Below are positions 9,641 through 19,306 of a stretch of DNA of 60,326 nucleotides, in pieces. Below the pieces are notes generated by a model. It did no database searches. It had not been told where the DNA came from and was given only the letters and a program-made list of their open reading frames with translations. A program made the position numbers and the translations under genes. Origin of the DNA: Bacteroidales bacterium (GTDB taxonomy: Bacteria; Bacteroidota; Bacteroidia; Bacteroidales; UBA932); assembly GCA_029009115.1 (NCBI GenBank), contig JAQXJU010000100.1, positions 1 to 60,326 on the forward strand. The letters are read 5' to 3'. Each line of letters opens with the position of its first letter. Within the stretch, counting starts at the first letter, position 1.

Positions 9641-9897
9641 AGTTTCCGATTCAATTTATCAAATACAAATATAGTTTTATTTTTATATTTTTTTGATGTT
9701 ATTAAGACTGTTGATATCTTGATAACTTATATAAATACCTGATAGATAATTTTTTATATCTAATATAGCTTGTTCATTTCCTCCCCTTTGAAGCGGTTGA
9801 CAAATTGTTGATATTCCTCGTGAGCCGAATTATCCACTTTTGTGATGTATGAAATTAACAGGTTTATTCACTGCTTTTCAACAGAATTCTCTGGTAA
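9641..9897. other. Candidate chromosomal replication origin (AT-rich, DnaA-box-like motifs)
   Basis: A non-coding gap between divergent ruvB and mfd. Positions 9651-9760 are 92/110 A+T, suiting a DNA-unwinding element. DnaA-box-like motifs (consensus TTATCCACA) are TTATCCACT at 9830-9838 (8/9), TTATTCACT at 9864-9872, and TTTTCAACA at 9875-9883, all in one orientation. TGTTGATAT occurs twice (9709-9717, 9806-9814) and is ATATCAACA on the other strand. Two parS-like sites lie 8 kb to the left. Gene orientation becomes mostly rightward after this point. dnaA is not in the window, which is not unusual outside classical dnaA-oriC arrangements. It may instead be only a divergent promoter region. 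Confidence 0.4.
9666..9673 (-). promoter_or_regulatory. -7 box for ruvB (TATATTTG)
   Basis: The minus strand reads TATATTTG, an exact TAnnTTTG match 25 bp upstream of the ruvB ATG, within the AT-rich part of the gap. Confidence 0.5.
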
Positions 9898-12800
9898 ATG
9901 TTAATAAGTACCAAAACTTCAGGAATACTCTCCGAAAGACTGAAAACTGACAAAGAAATCTACTGCAGCGGACTCTTTCTGTCGGCCCGCTGGTTTGTGC
10001 TTACCCAGTCTGCCGGAAAAGGTGTACATCTTGTCGTTATGCCCACCCAGGAGGCTGCCGAGTACTGCACATCCGACCTTTACAATCTTACGGAAGGTGA
10101 TATAGTGTTCTATATACCTTCGTCCGGAAAGAATATCGAGAGAAGCACATACAAGTCAAGTCTCGGTGTCCAGAGGACATCAGCTATAGCCAGAATTCTT
10201 GAAGCGAAGGACGAGCAACTCTATCTTGTCAGTTATCCCGAAGCCCTTGAGGAAAGAATTCCATCTGTTAAAGAGATATCATCTGCCGTGATGCATATAG
10301 CAACAGGCAGCGTGATTCCCTATGACAGTATATCAGAAAAGTTGACCGATTTAGGATTCGACAGAGTAGATTTTGTGTCTTCTCCGGGACAATTTGCGGT
10401 CAGGGGTGCCCTCATCGATGTCTTCTCATATTCCAACAACAATCCTTACAGGATATCCTTCTTCGGTGACGAGGTCGAAAGCATTCATATATTCGATGCC
10501 AATACCCAGCTGTCCAGCGAATCGGTCCAACAGGCTGACATCATAGCTGATATGCTTTGTGAAGAGGGAGAAAGGAGTATCTTCGACATCCTTCCGGAAG
10601 ATACCCGTCTGTGGCTGGATTCGTCGGATATGTACAAGGATAAAGGCATATGGTCTGAAATGCAGCGTTTTCCGAGAGTCTTTATGGATATTCCTCTTTC
10701 TAAGGATGCTTCGAATGTCCTGAATTTCAAGATTTCTCCCCAGCCCATATTCAACAAGAACTTCGACCTCCTCACTTCTGATATCCGAACGAAGATAGAG
10801 ACAGGGTATAAGGTATTCATATACGGAGAGAAAAAGAGCCAGCTCGACAGGTTGTCCTCGATACTCGAACACGACAGCTGTCCTTCTCCTCAGTTTATCC
10901 AGGGGGCAAACATCCACAACGGATTCATAGATGCCGAGGATAAGATATGCTGTTATTCAGACCACGAAATCTTTGACCGTTTCCACAGGGTAAGCATCAG
11001 GCGTACGGTTGACAAGACAGAACAGTTGACCATCAACGATCTGAACTCAATCCAGAGAGGAGACTACATAGTACACATAGACCACGGCGTGGGTATATTC
11101 GGTGGACTGGTTCGTCTCAAGGACGACTACGGACGTCTGCGCGAAGTAGTCAAACTCTTGTACAAGGACGGAGATGTAGTATATATTTCGGTCCATTCGC
11201 TGAATAAGATTTCTCGTTTCAGAGCTAAGGAAGGTGAGGTTCCCCAAATACACAGACTGGGATCCAAGACCTGGACGGCTCTGAAGAACGGGGCCAAGTC
11301 GAAGGTCAAGGACATTGCAAAAGAACTCATACAACTCTACGCCAAACGCAAGGCTACCCCTGGATATGCCTTCTCTGCAGACAGTTACCTGCAGAAAGAG
11401 CTGGAGTCGTCATTTATGTATGAGGATACTCCGGATCAGGAACTTGCCACTGCTATGGTAAAGCAGGATATGGAGAGCAATTGTCCCATGGACAGGTTGA
11501 TATGCGGAGACGTAGGATTCGGCAAGACAGAAATAGCTGTAAGGGCGGCATTCAAGGCTGTATGCGACAGCAAGCAGGTAGTGGTGCTGGTCCCTACTAC
11601 TGTTCTAGCCATTCAGCACTACAATACCTTCAGTGCGCGTCTGAAGGACTTTCCCTGCAGCGTCGAGTGCCTCAGCCGCCTGAAAACTGCCAAAGAAACT
11701 TCTGAAATCAAGCAGAAACTTGCGAACGGCCAGATAGATATTCTTGTATCTACCCACAAGATACTTGGAAAGGGATTTAATTTCAAAGACCTTGGACTCC
11801 TGATAATCGACGAGGAGCAGAAGTTCGGGGTGTCAGCAAAGGAAAAACTGCGTCAGCTGAAGACATCGATAGACACCCTGACCCTCACGGCCACTCCAAT
11901 TCCAAGAACTATGCAGTTCTATCTTCTGGGAGCACGTGACCTTAGCATCATCAATACTCCTCCACCCAACAGGATTCCTATCCAGACCGAGATTATACTC
12001 TTTGACGAGAAGGAGATAAAGGGCATCCTCGACTACGAACTGAACAGGGGTGGACAGATTTTCTTTCTGCACAACAATGTCGAGCAGCTGCCTTCGATTG
12101 CCGAGATACTCCAAAGGCTCGAGCCTGATATGAAAATTTGTATCATTCACGGGCAAATGGAATCTAAAGTTCTTGAAAACAGAATGTTGGAATTCATCAG
12201 GGGAGACTACGACTGCCTTCTCTGCACAACCATCATCGAGAACGGACTGGATATACCCAACGCCAATACCATCATAATCAATCACGCCCAGAACATAGGA
12301 CTGAGCGACCTTCATCAGCTTCGGGGAAGGGTAGGACGTTCGAACCGCAAGGCTTTCTGCTATCTGATAATACCACCTCTCGTATCCATAACCGAAGAAG
12401 CCCGCAGGCGCCTGAGGGCAATTGAAGAATTCTCCGACCTTGGCAGCGGATTCAACATTGCCATGCAGGACCTCGACATCAGAGGAGCAGGAAATCTTCT
12501 GGGAGCTGAGCAGAGCGGGTTCATAACCGATATGGGCTTTGAGACATATCAGAAGATAATTTCAGAAGCAATGGAGGAACTTGGCATAGAAACAGGCATA
12601 GATACTTCGACTCCCTCGTCAAGGGCCTGGGCTGATGACTGTACCATCGAAACCGACCAGCCCGCACATATTCCTGATGATTATATCGAAATCACTTCCG
12701 AAAAGATGCGCATATACAAGCAGATGGATTCGATAGTATCAGAAAAGGAACTCGACAGGCTGCGCGGCAATATCGAAGACCGTTTCGGAAAAATTCCCGC

Positions 12801-13080
12801 CGAACTTGACAATCTGTTCGACGTGGTAAAGATAAGAAATCTCGGTATGGCTCTCGGATTTGAAAAGATAATATTCAAGAACGGTATGCTGATTTGCTTC
12901 TTCATATCTGATCCTAAAGCCAATTACTACAAGAGCGGACGTTTCACTTCCGTACTGCAGAAAATATCAGAGAGTGAGATAAACTTTGCTCTCAAGCAGT
13001 CAGACGACAAGTTGAAGATAATAACAAAAGGTGTCCAAAGCTTGTCCCAAGCCCTTTCTTATTTGCGTAAGTTGCAATAA
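9898..13080 (+). CDS. mfd: Transcription-repair coupling factor Mfd
   Basis: SF2 translocase that dislodges RNA polymerase stalled at lesions and recruits UvrA. The 1060 aa comprise an N-terminal UvrB-like module, a CarD-like RNA-polymerase interaction domain at about 377-480 (NSIQRGDYIVHIDHGVGIFG), helicase motifs with Walker A GDVGFGKTE near 537, DEEQ near 638 and LTATPIPRTMQF, a second RecA fold ending in LRGRVGRSNRKAFCYL, and a C-terminal TRCF domain. It is divergent from ruvB. The start ATG gives MLISTKTSG; no Shine-Dalgarno is present. Confidence 0.97.
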   Translation: MLISTKTSGILSERLKTDKEIYCSGLFLSARWFVLTQSAGKGVHLVVMPTQEAAEYCTSDLYNLTEGDIVFYIPSSGKNIERSTYKSSLGVQRTSAIARILEAKDEQLYLVSYPEALEERIPSVKEISSAVMHIATGSVIPYDSISEKLTDLGFDRVDFVSSPGQFAVRGALIDVFSYSNNNPYRISFFGDEVESIHIFDANTQLSSESVQQADIIADMLCEEGERSIFDILPEDTRLWLDSSDMYKDKGIWSEMQRFPRVFMDIPLSKDASNVLNFKISPQPIFNKNFDLLTSDIRTKIETGYKVFIYGEKKSQLDRLSSILEHDSCPSPQFIQGANIHNGFIDAEDKICCYSDHEIFDRFHRVSIRRTVDKTEQLTINDLNSIQRGDYIVHIDHGVGIFGGLVRLKDDYGRLREVVKLLYKDGDVVYISVHSLNKISRFRAKEGEVPQIHRLGSKTWTALKNGAKSKVKDIAKELIQLYAKRKATPGYAFSADSYLQKELESSFMYEDTPDQELATAMVKQDMESNCPMDRLICGDVGFGKTEIAVRAAFKAVCDSKQVVVLVPTTVLAIQHYNTFSARLKDFPCSVECLSRLKTAKETSEIKQKLANGQIDILVSTHKILGKGFNFKDLGLLIIDEEQKFGVSAKEKLRQLKTSIDTLTLTATPIPRTMQFYLLGARDLSIINTPPPNRIPIQTEIILFDEKEIKGILDYELNRGGQIFFLHNNVEQLPSIAEILQRLEPDMKICIIHGQMESKVLENRMLEFIRGDYDCLLCTTIIENGLDIPNANTIIINHAQNIGLSDLHQLRGRVGRSNRKAFCYLIIPPLVSITEEARRRLRAIEEFSDLGSGFNIAMQDLDIRGAGNLLGAEQSGFITDMGFETYQKIISEAMEELGIETGIDTSTPSSRAWADDCTIETDQPAHIPDDYIEITSEKMRIYKQMDSIVSEKELDRLRGNIEDRFGKIPAELDNLFDVVKIRNLGMALGFEKIIFKNGMLICFFISDPKANYYKSGRFTSVLQKISESEINFALKQSDDKLKIITKGVQSLSQALSYLRKLQ

Positions 13081-13093
13081 TTTGGTATTTTTG
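13062..13093 (+). promoter_or_regulatory. Promoter of the coaX operon (TTTG-N20-TATTTTTG)
   Basis: TTTG at 13062-13065 and TATTTTTG at 13086-13093 are separated by exactly 20 bp, the best promoter match in the window. It overlaps the end of mfd and predicts a leader of about 10 nt before the GTG at 13111. Confidence 0.65.
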
Positions 13094-13110
13094 CTACCCT
13101 TTGAATTAAA

Positions 13111-13836
13111 GTGGCGAATTTACTGATAGAGATAGGAAACACGGCTCTGAAGGCCTCCTGGTCCGAGGGAATGACCCTTGGAAAAACATTCCGTTACCAG
13201 GGAGAGAAAGAATTTGACTTCATACTTTCGCTAACTGAAAAGGAAAAACCCGAAGTGATGGCAGTCGCTTCAGTCAGGCCTGTTCCGGCAGATACAGAAC
13301 ACAGGCTCCGCTCTGAATGCGGTTCCCTTATCATTCTCGACCAGAATCACGTTTCAGTGCTCGAACGTTACTCTCTTCCTTTGCATCTCGCTTATGACAG
13401 GGCTGCCGCAATAATAGCAGGAAGATACCTCTTCAAAGGCAAGAGCCTTGTCATTATGGACTTCGGAACTACCATAAGCATTGATTCAGTTGACGGCAGC
13501 GGCAAGTACATCGGAGGAAACATTTCTCCGGGATGCAGAACCAGATTCAAGGCACTGAACAGATACTCAAGAAGACTTCCACTCGTCAATACTCCCGATA
13601 AAATATGTGATTTGGGAGATTCGCTGCAGTCCTCGATTGAGGCAGGAGTCGTTTCAGGCATAATGTTTGAAATCGAGGGCTACATCAACCGTTTTCCCGG
13701 AAATATAGTGGTTTTCACCGGCGGAGATGCGAATTATTTTGCAAAGCGAATGAAAAACTCCATCTTTGTCGTTTGCAACCTCGTATTGATGGGGTTAGCT
13801 TTAATTACCGATGATTATGTCAATCAGACGTTGTAG
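13111..13836 (+). CDS. coaX: Type III pantothenate kinase CoaX (GTG start)
   Basis: Catalyses the first step of coenzyme A synthesis, phosphorylating pantothenate. At 241 aa it belongs to the ASKHA fold. The phosphate-1 motif reads IEIGNT at 6-11, with Glu where most family members have Asp. YDRAAA at 95-100 carries the catalytic Asp of the GxDR-type motif, and MDFGTT is at 116-121, followed by GGNISPG. The GTG start follows a strong promoter with no alternative ATG nearby. The 3' end overlaps the next reading frame by 26 bp, indicating translational coupling with the envelope genes downstream. Confidence 0.92.
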   Translation: MANLLIEIGNTALKASWSEGMTLGKTFRYQGEKEFDFILSLTEKEKPEVMAVASVRPVPADTEHRLRSECGSLIILDQNHVSVLERYSLPLHLAYDRAAAIIAGRYLFKGKSLVIMDFGTTISIDSVDGSGKYIGGNISPGCRTRFKALNRYSRRLPLVNTPDKICDLGDSLQSSIEAGVVSGIMFEIEGYINRFPGNIVVFTGGDANYFAKRMKNSIFVVCNLVLMGLALITDDYVNQTL

Positions 13837-15148
13837 TATTGTTGCTCTGATAACACTTCTTGTGGCAGTGCCGTGCCGTTCCCAGAGCGGTGCCTACGGC
13901 AGCTACACTCCGTATTCGATTTTCGGGGTCGGAGATCTGATGAGCAACTCCTCGGCGTACAATGCCTCGATGGGGGGAGTCGGAATTGCATCCCGCAACA
14001 ACCGTTTTCTGAATTATCTGAATCCTGCAGCAATAACGGCCCGCGATTCCCTTGCCTTTATGGTGGACTTTTCCCTCTATCAGGGAAACAAGATATTCCG
14101 CCAGGGAGATATCAAATCTGCCTCCAACATAATGAACATCAATAATTGCGCAATATCCTTCCCCATCTGGAAAAAGTCTGCGATGGTGGTCGGAATACGT
14201 CCTTACAGCAGTATGGGCTATGGATATCAGCGCATATACGAAGACCAGGATCTCATCGGAACGGTCGGCAATATCTCATATTCTGCCGTTGGTCAGGGCT
14301 CTATGTATGAAGTTTTCGTCGGAGCCGGTGCCACGTTCTGGAACAGGCTCTCCGTAGGTGTTGAAGGAATATACTATTTCGGCAATTTTGTACGCAATAA
14401 CAATGTTACTTTTGCTGATGCTTCATATAACGGCTCCAAGAAGGGTTACGAATTGCAGTTGAATGCAAGCACCGCAAAGTTCGGACTCCAGTACGAGCAG
14501 AAACTTCCCGGCTCCTCTTCTATTGTTGCAGGTGCCACCTGCAAGCTCGGAGCAGATCTGAAGGGATTCGTAGAGGCTTTTGAATTCTCCTCAGGAAGCA
14601 TTTCGTCGGATACACTGTACTACAAGATGGATACTCTCCGCAATACTCCCGGGAAGGTCAGGCTTGCAAGCGAACTCGGAATAGGCATAGCATACTGCCA
14701 CGCCGACCGCTGGAGGGTTGAATTCGATTATACGCTTTCTGACTGGACTTCGAGCAATATGGACACTGTCCCCGGATTTGCAGGAAATGCAACGCCGATG
14801 TCCGGTTTCTCATCTTTTACCACAACAAAGTCCCAGTCTTTCAGGGCCGGTTTAGAGATTGTTCCCAACCGAAACGATATCAGATACTACTACAAAAAGA
14901 TTGCTTATAGGGCTGGAACTTATTATAAAACTGAATATTACAAACTTGATAACAATACTGTTGCCTCTTTTGGAATTACCCTCGGTGCCACCCTTCCAGT
15001 ATTCCGCTGGCACAACGGAGTCACGGTCGGTATAGATATGGGGCAGAGGGGTTCCCTGAAAGGTAATCTCATTAGAGAAAGATATATTAACTTTTCATTC
15101 GGAGTGAACCTGTTTGACATATGGTTCCAGAAGCCGAGATACGAGTAG
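13811..15148 (+). CDS. Outer-membrane beta-barrel protein of unknown function (FadL/OmpP1-like look)
   Basis: A 445-aa secreted protein with a signal peptide (MSIRRCSIVALITLLVAVPC, cleavage near SQS), then SGAYGSYTPYSIFGVGD and alternating aromatic/polar strands through to the C-terminus, typical of an outer-membrane barrel. The NPAAITARDSLAF segment recalls the FadL/OmpP1 group, but substrate and exact family cannot be set. Start choices are ATG 13811 or ATG 13817; the second gives a cleaner signal peptide. It overlaps coaX and is followed by a TPR protein, LptC and a periplasmic foldase, an envelope-biogenesis context. Confidence 0.8.
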   Translation: MIMSIRRCSIVALITLLVAVPCRSQSGAYGSYTPYSIFGVGDLMSNSSAYNASMGGVGIASRNNRFLNYLNPAAITARDSLAFMVDFSLYQGNKIFRQGDIKSASNIMNINNCAISFPIWKKSAMVVGIRPYSSMGYGYQRIYEDQDLIGTVGNISYSAVGQGSMYEVFVGAGATFWNRLSVGVEGIYYFGNFVRNNNVTFADASYNGSKKGYELQLNASTAKFGLQYEQKLPGSSSIVAGATCKLGADLKGFVEAFEFSSGSISSDTLYYKMDTLRNTPGKVRLASELGIGIAYCHADRWRVEFDYTLSDWTSSNMDTVPGFAGNATPMSGFSSFTTTKSQSFRAGLEIVPNRNDIRYYYKKIAYRAGTYYKTEYYKLDNNTVASFGITLGATLPVFRWHNGVTVGIDMGQRGSLKGNLIRERYINFSFGVNLFDIWFQKPRYE

Positions 15149-15168
15149 TGAAAATCAAAGTTCTTACT

Positions 15169-16494
15169 ATGAAAAAATTACTGTTATTTTTCGTAACCGT
15201 CGCGATGATGGCAGGCGGATTTGCTGCATCTGCCCAGGGTAAGTATGGTGCTGACAGCGCCAATTGTATCAAGTACCTTTCTTACTACAGGGAATATTTC
15301 AAGCAGAAGAGTTATGACGACGCTCTCCCTCACTGGCGCAAGGCATATCAGCTTTGTCCTCCTACGGCAAATCACACGATGCTCATCGACGGAACTTTCC
15401 TGATGCGCAAGCTCATCATCAAGAACGCGAAGAATCCCATTCTCAAGAAGAATCTGGTCGATACCCTTATGACCCTTCACGATACCCGTGCCAAGTACTA
15501 CCCCAAATATTCGGTAGTGGCCTTGAACAACAAGGGTCTGGATATGTCAAACTTCATCAAGGATGACCCTGCAGCCCTCTACAAGGGTTACGGAGAGATT
15601 ATCGAGGCCAACGGTTCCCAGACCAAGCCTCAGCTCTTCCTCTTCGAACTCAATTCGGCTATCGAACTCTACAGGAACGGAACCCTCAATGCCGAAGATG
15701 TCATCAACGCATACCAGAGGAATATCTCTCTGCTCGAGCAGGCTGTATGCAAGACGGCTTTCGAAACCGAGCAGAACGAAAAGATCCGCAAGGACCTTGA
15801 GAGTCTGTTCATCTCCAGCAAGGTTGCTGGATGCGAGGACCTCATTGCCCTGTTCACTCCCCGCTTCGAGGCCAATCCCAATGATATCGAACTTGTAACC
15901 AACATCGTAAAGATGATGAGTTTAGCCGAGGATTGCACCGATAACGACCTCTACCTGAATGCCGTGACTTCGTGGTACAAACTCGAGCCTACACACACCT
16001 CGGCCTACTTCCTCTACAAACTCAATTCTTCGAGAGGAAACGCCGAAGAGGCTATCAAGTATCTCGAAGAGGCTATTGCTTTCGAGTCTTCCGATGCCGC
16101 TCTCGATATCGAATATACCAACGAACTTGCTGCATACTGCTACAAGAACGGCAAGACCATCAAAGCTTACGAACTCGCAAAGCAGGTTGCCGAGGCCGAA
16201 TCTCCCTTCAAGGGCAAGGCCTATATGCTGATGGGTACAATCTGGGGTTCTACCAACTGCTCGGGCAACGAAATCGAGCGCAGGGCTCCTTACTGGGTTG
16301 CTGTTGACTGCCTGCAGAAGGCAAAGGCTGCCGACGAGACCCTCGCCGAAGATGCCAACAGGATGATAGCAACATTCACCAAGTACTTCCCCGAGACTGG
16401 CGAAGCGTTTATGTACGGTCTGACCAAGGGACAGTCCTATACCGTTTCGTGCGGAGGTCTCAGGGCTGTTACCACAGTCAGGACTCAAAACTGA
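15169..16494 (+). CDS. Secreted tetratricopeptide-repeat protein
   Basis: A 441-aa periplasmic protein. MKKLLLFFVTVAMMAGGF plus ASAQG is a clear signal peptide, so the ATG at 15169 is preferred over the in-frame ATG at 15121. Helical TPR-like repeats follow, such as YFKQKSYDDALPHWRKAYQL (about 38-57) and later NAEEAIKYLEEAIAFE and GKTIKAYELAKQVAEAE. Probably a scaffold in envelope assembly. It lies between the barrel protein and lptC with about 20 and 5 bp spacing. The exact partner is unknown. Confidence 0.85.
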   Translation: MKKLLLFFVTVAMMAGGFAASAQGKYGADSANCIKYLSYYREYFKQKSYDDALPHWRKAYQLCPPTANHTMLIDGTFLMRKLIIKNAKNPILKKNLVDTLMTLHDTRAKYYPKYSVVALNNKGLDMSNFIKDDPAALYKGYGEIIEANGSQTKPQLFLFELNSAIELYRNGTLNAEDVINAYQRNISLLEQAVCKTAFETEQNEKIRKDLESLFISSKVAGCEDLIALFTPRFEANPNDIELVTNIVKMMSLAEDCTDNDLYLNAVTSWYKLEPTHTSAYFLYKLNSSRGNAEEAIKYLEEAIAFESSDAALDIEYTNELAAYCYKNGKTIKAYELAKQVAEAESPFKGKAYMLMGTIWGSTNCSGNEIERRAPYWVAVDCLQKAKAADETLAEDANRMIATFTKYFPETGEAFMYGLTKGQSYTVSCGGLRAVTTVRTQN

Positions 16495-16499
16495 TTCTT

Positions 16500-17132
16500 T
16501 TGGAAAGACTTTACCTGAAAATCGTACGTATGGCAACAGCTGCGGCTGTTGCTTTCGTGCTTTTTGGATGTGCCAGGAAACTCCGTGAGGCTGAATCTCT
16601 CAAGCTTGCGGATACTCCTATGCAGACAGTTGGCGATATGTTTGCCGTAAAGACAAAGAACGGCAAGCTCGAGATGCGTCTAGAAGCCGACAAGATGGAA
16701 CGCTACGAGAACGACACCTGCACCTACGAATCCTTCCCTCTTGGGCTGGCTGTCTATGGCTATACCGAAGACGGTCTGCTTGAATCGGTTATTATTTCTG
16801 ACAATGCCCGTCACGAAATCGACAAGACCAACAAGAAAGGAGAGGTATGGTCTGCTTTCGGGAACGTGATTATCCATAATGTCGTGAACAGGCAGACTAT
16901 GGAGACTGATACGATTTACTGGGACCAGAAGAATAATGAAATCTGGACTGACTGCTATGTCAAGATGTATTCTCCCGACGGTATGATGCAGGGGTACGGA
17001 ATGCGCTCCGACGACAGGGCGAGAAACGCCATCCTGCACAATCCTTTCAACAGCTACGGCTACTCGGTTCAGGATACCACCCAGGTAATTGTGGATTCGG
17101 TCAATTTTATAGGTCCGTTTCCTAAAAAATAG
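16500..17132 (+). CDS. lptC: LPS export protein LptC (lipoprotein form)
   Basis: The beta-jellyroll subunit of the LptB2FGC transporter that passes LPS toward LptA. About 210 aa. A lipobox VLFGC follows a hydrophobic stretch, and the body shows LptC-type blocks (MEMRLEADKMERYENDT early, then GEVWSAFGNVIIHN and IYWDQKNNEIWTD). The start is uncertain. A TTG at 16500, 5 bp after the TPR stop, gives a basic signal start (ERLYLKIVR), whereas the ATG at 16530 leaves no positive charge before the hydrophobic core. I prefer TTG. Its position before a PpiD-like foldase is typical of Bacteroidales gene order. Confidence 0.8.
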   Translation: MERLYLKIVRMATAAAVAFVLFGCARKLREAESLKLADTPMQTVGDMFAVKTKNGKLEMRLEADKMERYENDTCTYESFPLGLAVYGYTEDGLLESVIISDNARHEIDKTNKKGEVWSAFGNVIIHNVVNRQTMETDTIYWDQKNNEIWTDCYVKMYSPDGMMQGYGMRSDDRARNAILHNPFNSYGYSVQDTTQVIVDSVNFIGPFPKK

Positions 17133-17200
17133 GTAGTTTGGTGGAAAATTATTATCTTCGCAACCCTATTGTGACTAAGTATATTGAAAAGTAAAATAAA

Positions 17201-19291
17201 ATGGCGATTCTCCAGAAAACCCGTGAAAAGTTCGGAGTGGTGATTTCGGTAATCATCGCTCTTGCACTTTTGTCCTTCATCATCGACCCCAGCACTGTCG
17301 AATCGGCTCTGAACTCGATGTCAAGCAAGTATGACGTCGGCAAGATAGCCGGGAAGTCAATTTCTTACAACGACTTCATCCAGGACGTTGACCGTTACAC
17401 CACAATCAACGAAATCATCACCGGCTCCACCGTTCAGAACGAGCAGCAACACCAGCAGATTCGCGATGCCGCCTGGCAGGAACTCCTCAACAGACATATG
17501 TTCATCAAGAATGCAAAGGCTGCTGGTCTTTCAGTTGGCAAGGCAGAACTTCTGGCCTTTACCTCAGGTGAGCTTGTTTCACCCGTGATTGCCCAGAATC
17601 CTATCTTCTTCGATGAGAATGGTCAGTTCTCCCGCGACAGGCTCGTTGATTTTGTTCACCAGATTCCTTCAGACGAGTCGGGCAGGTCGAAAATTTTCTG
17701 GGATTATCTCCAGAACACCGTCTATTCCCAGCAGTATTATGCCAAGTACGGTTCGCTGTTCACAGCCAGTGCTGTTCAGAATCCCCTGATGCTCCGCAAG
17801 GCCATCGAGGAGAACAATACTACTGCCGATGTGGACTTTGTGATGCTCCCCTACGGTTACGCTCAGGACAGCAGCATCGTTGTGACATCCAAGGAAATCC
17901 GCTCTTACTACAAGGCTCACAAGAAGTTCTACAAGCAGAACGCAAGCCGTGACATCGAATATGTGGTATTCGAGGTGGAGCCTTCTGCCGAGGATATCGC
18001 CGCCACCAACGAGGCTATGATTGCCGCATATGCCGAATTTGGAGATGCCCAGAACATGAAGTCCTTCCTTCTCAAGAACTCCGACCGTCCCCTTTCGGAT
18101 TACTGGTACAAAGACGGAGAACTGAGTTCCATCAATTCTGAAATCAATGCCTTCGTTTTCGGCAACAACAAGGGAGTATCGCCCATTGTCAGCGACGACA
18201 ACAGTTTCTTCGCAGCCAAGGTGATGGACAGCGCTATGCTTCCCGATTCAGTTTATGTCAAGCACATCCTCCTTAATGGTGACAATGCCCGTCATACTGC
18301 CGACAGCCTTGCCGCAGTCGTAAAGCCCGCCAACTTCTCTTCTGTTGCAGCCATCTATTCAACTGACCAGTCCTCCGCTGCTGACGGCGAACTCGGAAAT
18401 ATCGGCTGGATGACCCAGAGCTATATGATACCCGGATTCGAGTCTGTAATCACTGCACAGATTGGCAAGCCCTACGTAATCGACACCCAGTACGGTTCAC
18501 ACGTCGTTCTTGTAACCAGCAAGACTGCTCCCGTTCTAAAGAAGAAAGTTGCCGTTCTCGAAAAGACAGCCCTCGCAAGCAAGGAGACCTTCAACAGCTA
18601 CTACTCCAAGGCCAACAACTTTGCCACAATGGCTGCCGGAAGCTACGAAGGCTACAGGAAGGCTGTCGATTCACTCGGAGTTTACTCTCATCCTATGAAC
18701 AACGTGCTTGAGGGAAATAGCCGCTACGGTTCGGTGGATAATGCCAAGGAGCTGACCCGCTGGATTTTCGAGGCAAAGGAAGGTAAGGCTTCCCAGATTA
18801 TCACCGTCAACAACAACTACTTCTTCATTGCAGCAGTCAAGAACATCCACAAAGAAGGATATACTCCCATAAACGAGATTGCTCCTTCAATCCGCCAGAT
18901 GCTCTACACCGAAAAGCTCGGTGAGAAGAAGGCTGCCGAAGTAGCAGAAAAGATAGCCGGTCTTACCGACCTCAACGCCGTTGCCGAGGCCCTCGACCTT
19001 ACGGTCAGCAGCAAGACAGATGTAGCTTTCTCCTCTATGGGTGCACCCGGTCTTGATCCTGCATTCATCGGCGCCATCGCAGCTGCCGAAGAGGGCAAGA
19101 TCTGCGGCCCCGTTGCAGGAGGTATCGGAGTATATGTATTCCAGGTAAAGGGGCGTGATACTGCATCCTTCTTCACCGAGGATGATGCCCGCAACTTCGA
19201 AGCTCAGAAACTCCAGTACTCTTCACAGATGGTTCTTCCCGTGATGATGGAAGAAGCCGATGTGAAGGACAACCGCGCGAGATTCTTCTAA
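17201..19291 (+). CDS. Membrane-anchored peptidyl-prolyl isomerase, PpiD/SurA-like
   Basis: Periplasmic foldase for exported and outer-membrane proteins. The 696 aa begin with a cytoplasmic start (MAILQKTREKFG) and one membrane helix at about 11-28, then a SurA-N-like chaperone region. A parvulin domain lies near 350-450 (VYVKHILLNGDNARHTADSL, later ADGELGNIGWMTQSYMIPGFE and YGSHVVLVTS). A second degenerate isomerase-like segment follows toward the C-terminus. It ends the coaX-OMP-TPR-lptC run and converges on ychF with 15 bp between them. Confidence 0.9.
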   Translation: MAILQKTREKFGVVISVIIALALLSFIIDPSTVESALNSMSSKYDVGKIAGKSISYNDFIQDVDRYTTINEIITGSTVQNEQQHQQIRDAAWQELLNRHMFIKNAKAAGLSVGKAELLAFTSGELVSPVIAQNPIFFDENGQFSRDRLVDFVHQIPSDESGRSKIFWDYLQNTVYSQQYYAKYGSLFTASAVQNPLMLRKAIEENNTTADVDFVMLPYGYAQDSSIVVTSKEIRSYYKAHKKFYKQNASRDIEYVVFEVEPSAEDIAATNEAMIAAYAEFGDAQNMKSFLLKNSDRPLSDYWYKDGELSSINSEINAFVFGNNKGVSPIVSDDNSFFAAKVMDSAMLPDSVYVKHILLNGDNARHTADSLAAVVKPANFSSVAAIYSTDQSSAADGELGNIGWMTQSYMIPGFESVITAQIGKPYVIDTQYGSHVVLVTSKTAPVLKKKVAVLEKTALASKETFNSYYSKANNFATMAAGSYEGYRKAVDSLGVYSHPMNNVLEGNSRYGSVDNAKELTRWIFEAKEGKASQIITVNNNYFFIAAVKNIHKEGYTPINEIAPSIRQMLYTEKLGEKKAAEVAEKIAGLTDLNAVAEALDLTVSSKTDVAFSSMGAPGLDPAFIGAIAAAEEGKICGPVAGGIGVYVFQVKGRDTASFFTEDDARNFEAQKLQYSSQMVLPVMMEEADVKDNRARFF

Positions 19292-19306
19292 AGAATCCCT
19301 CTATAA

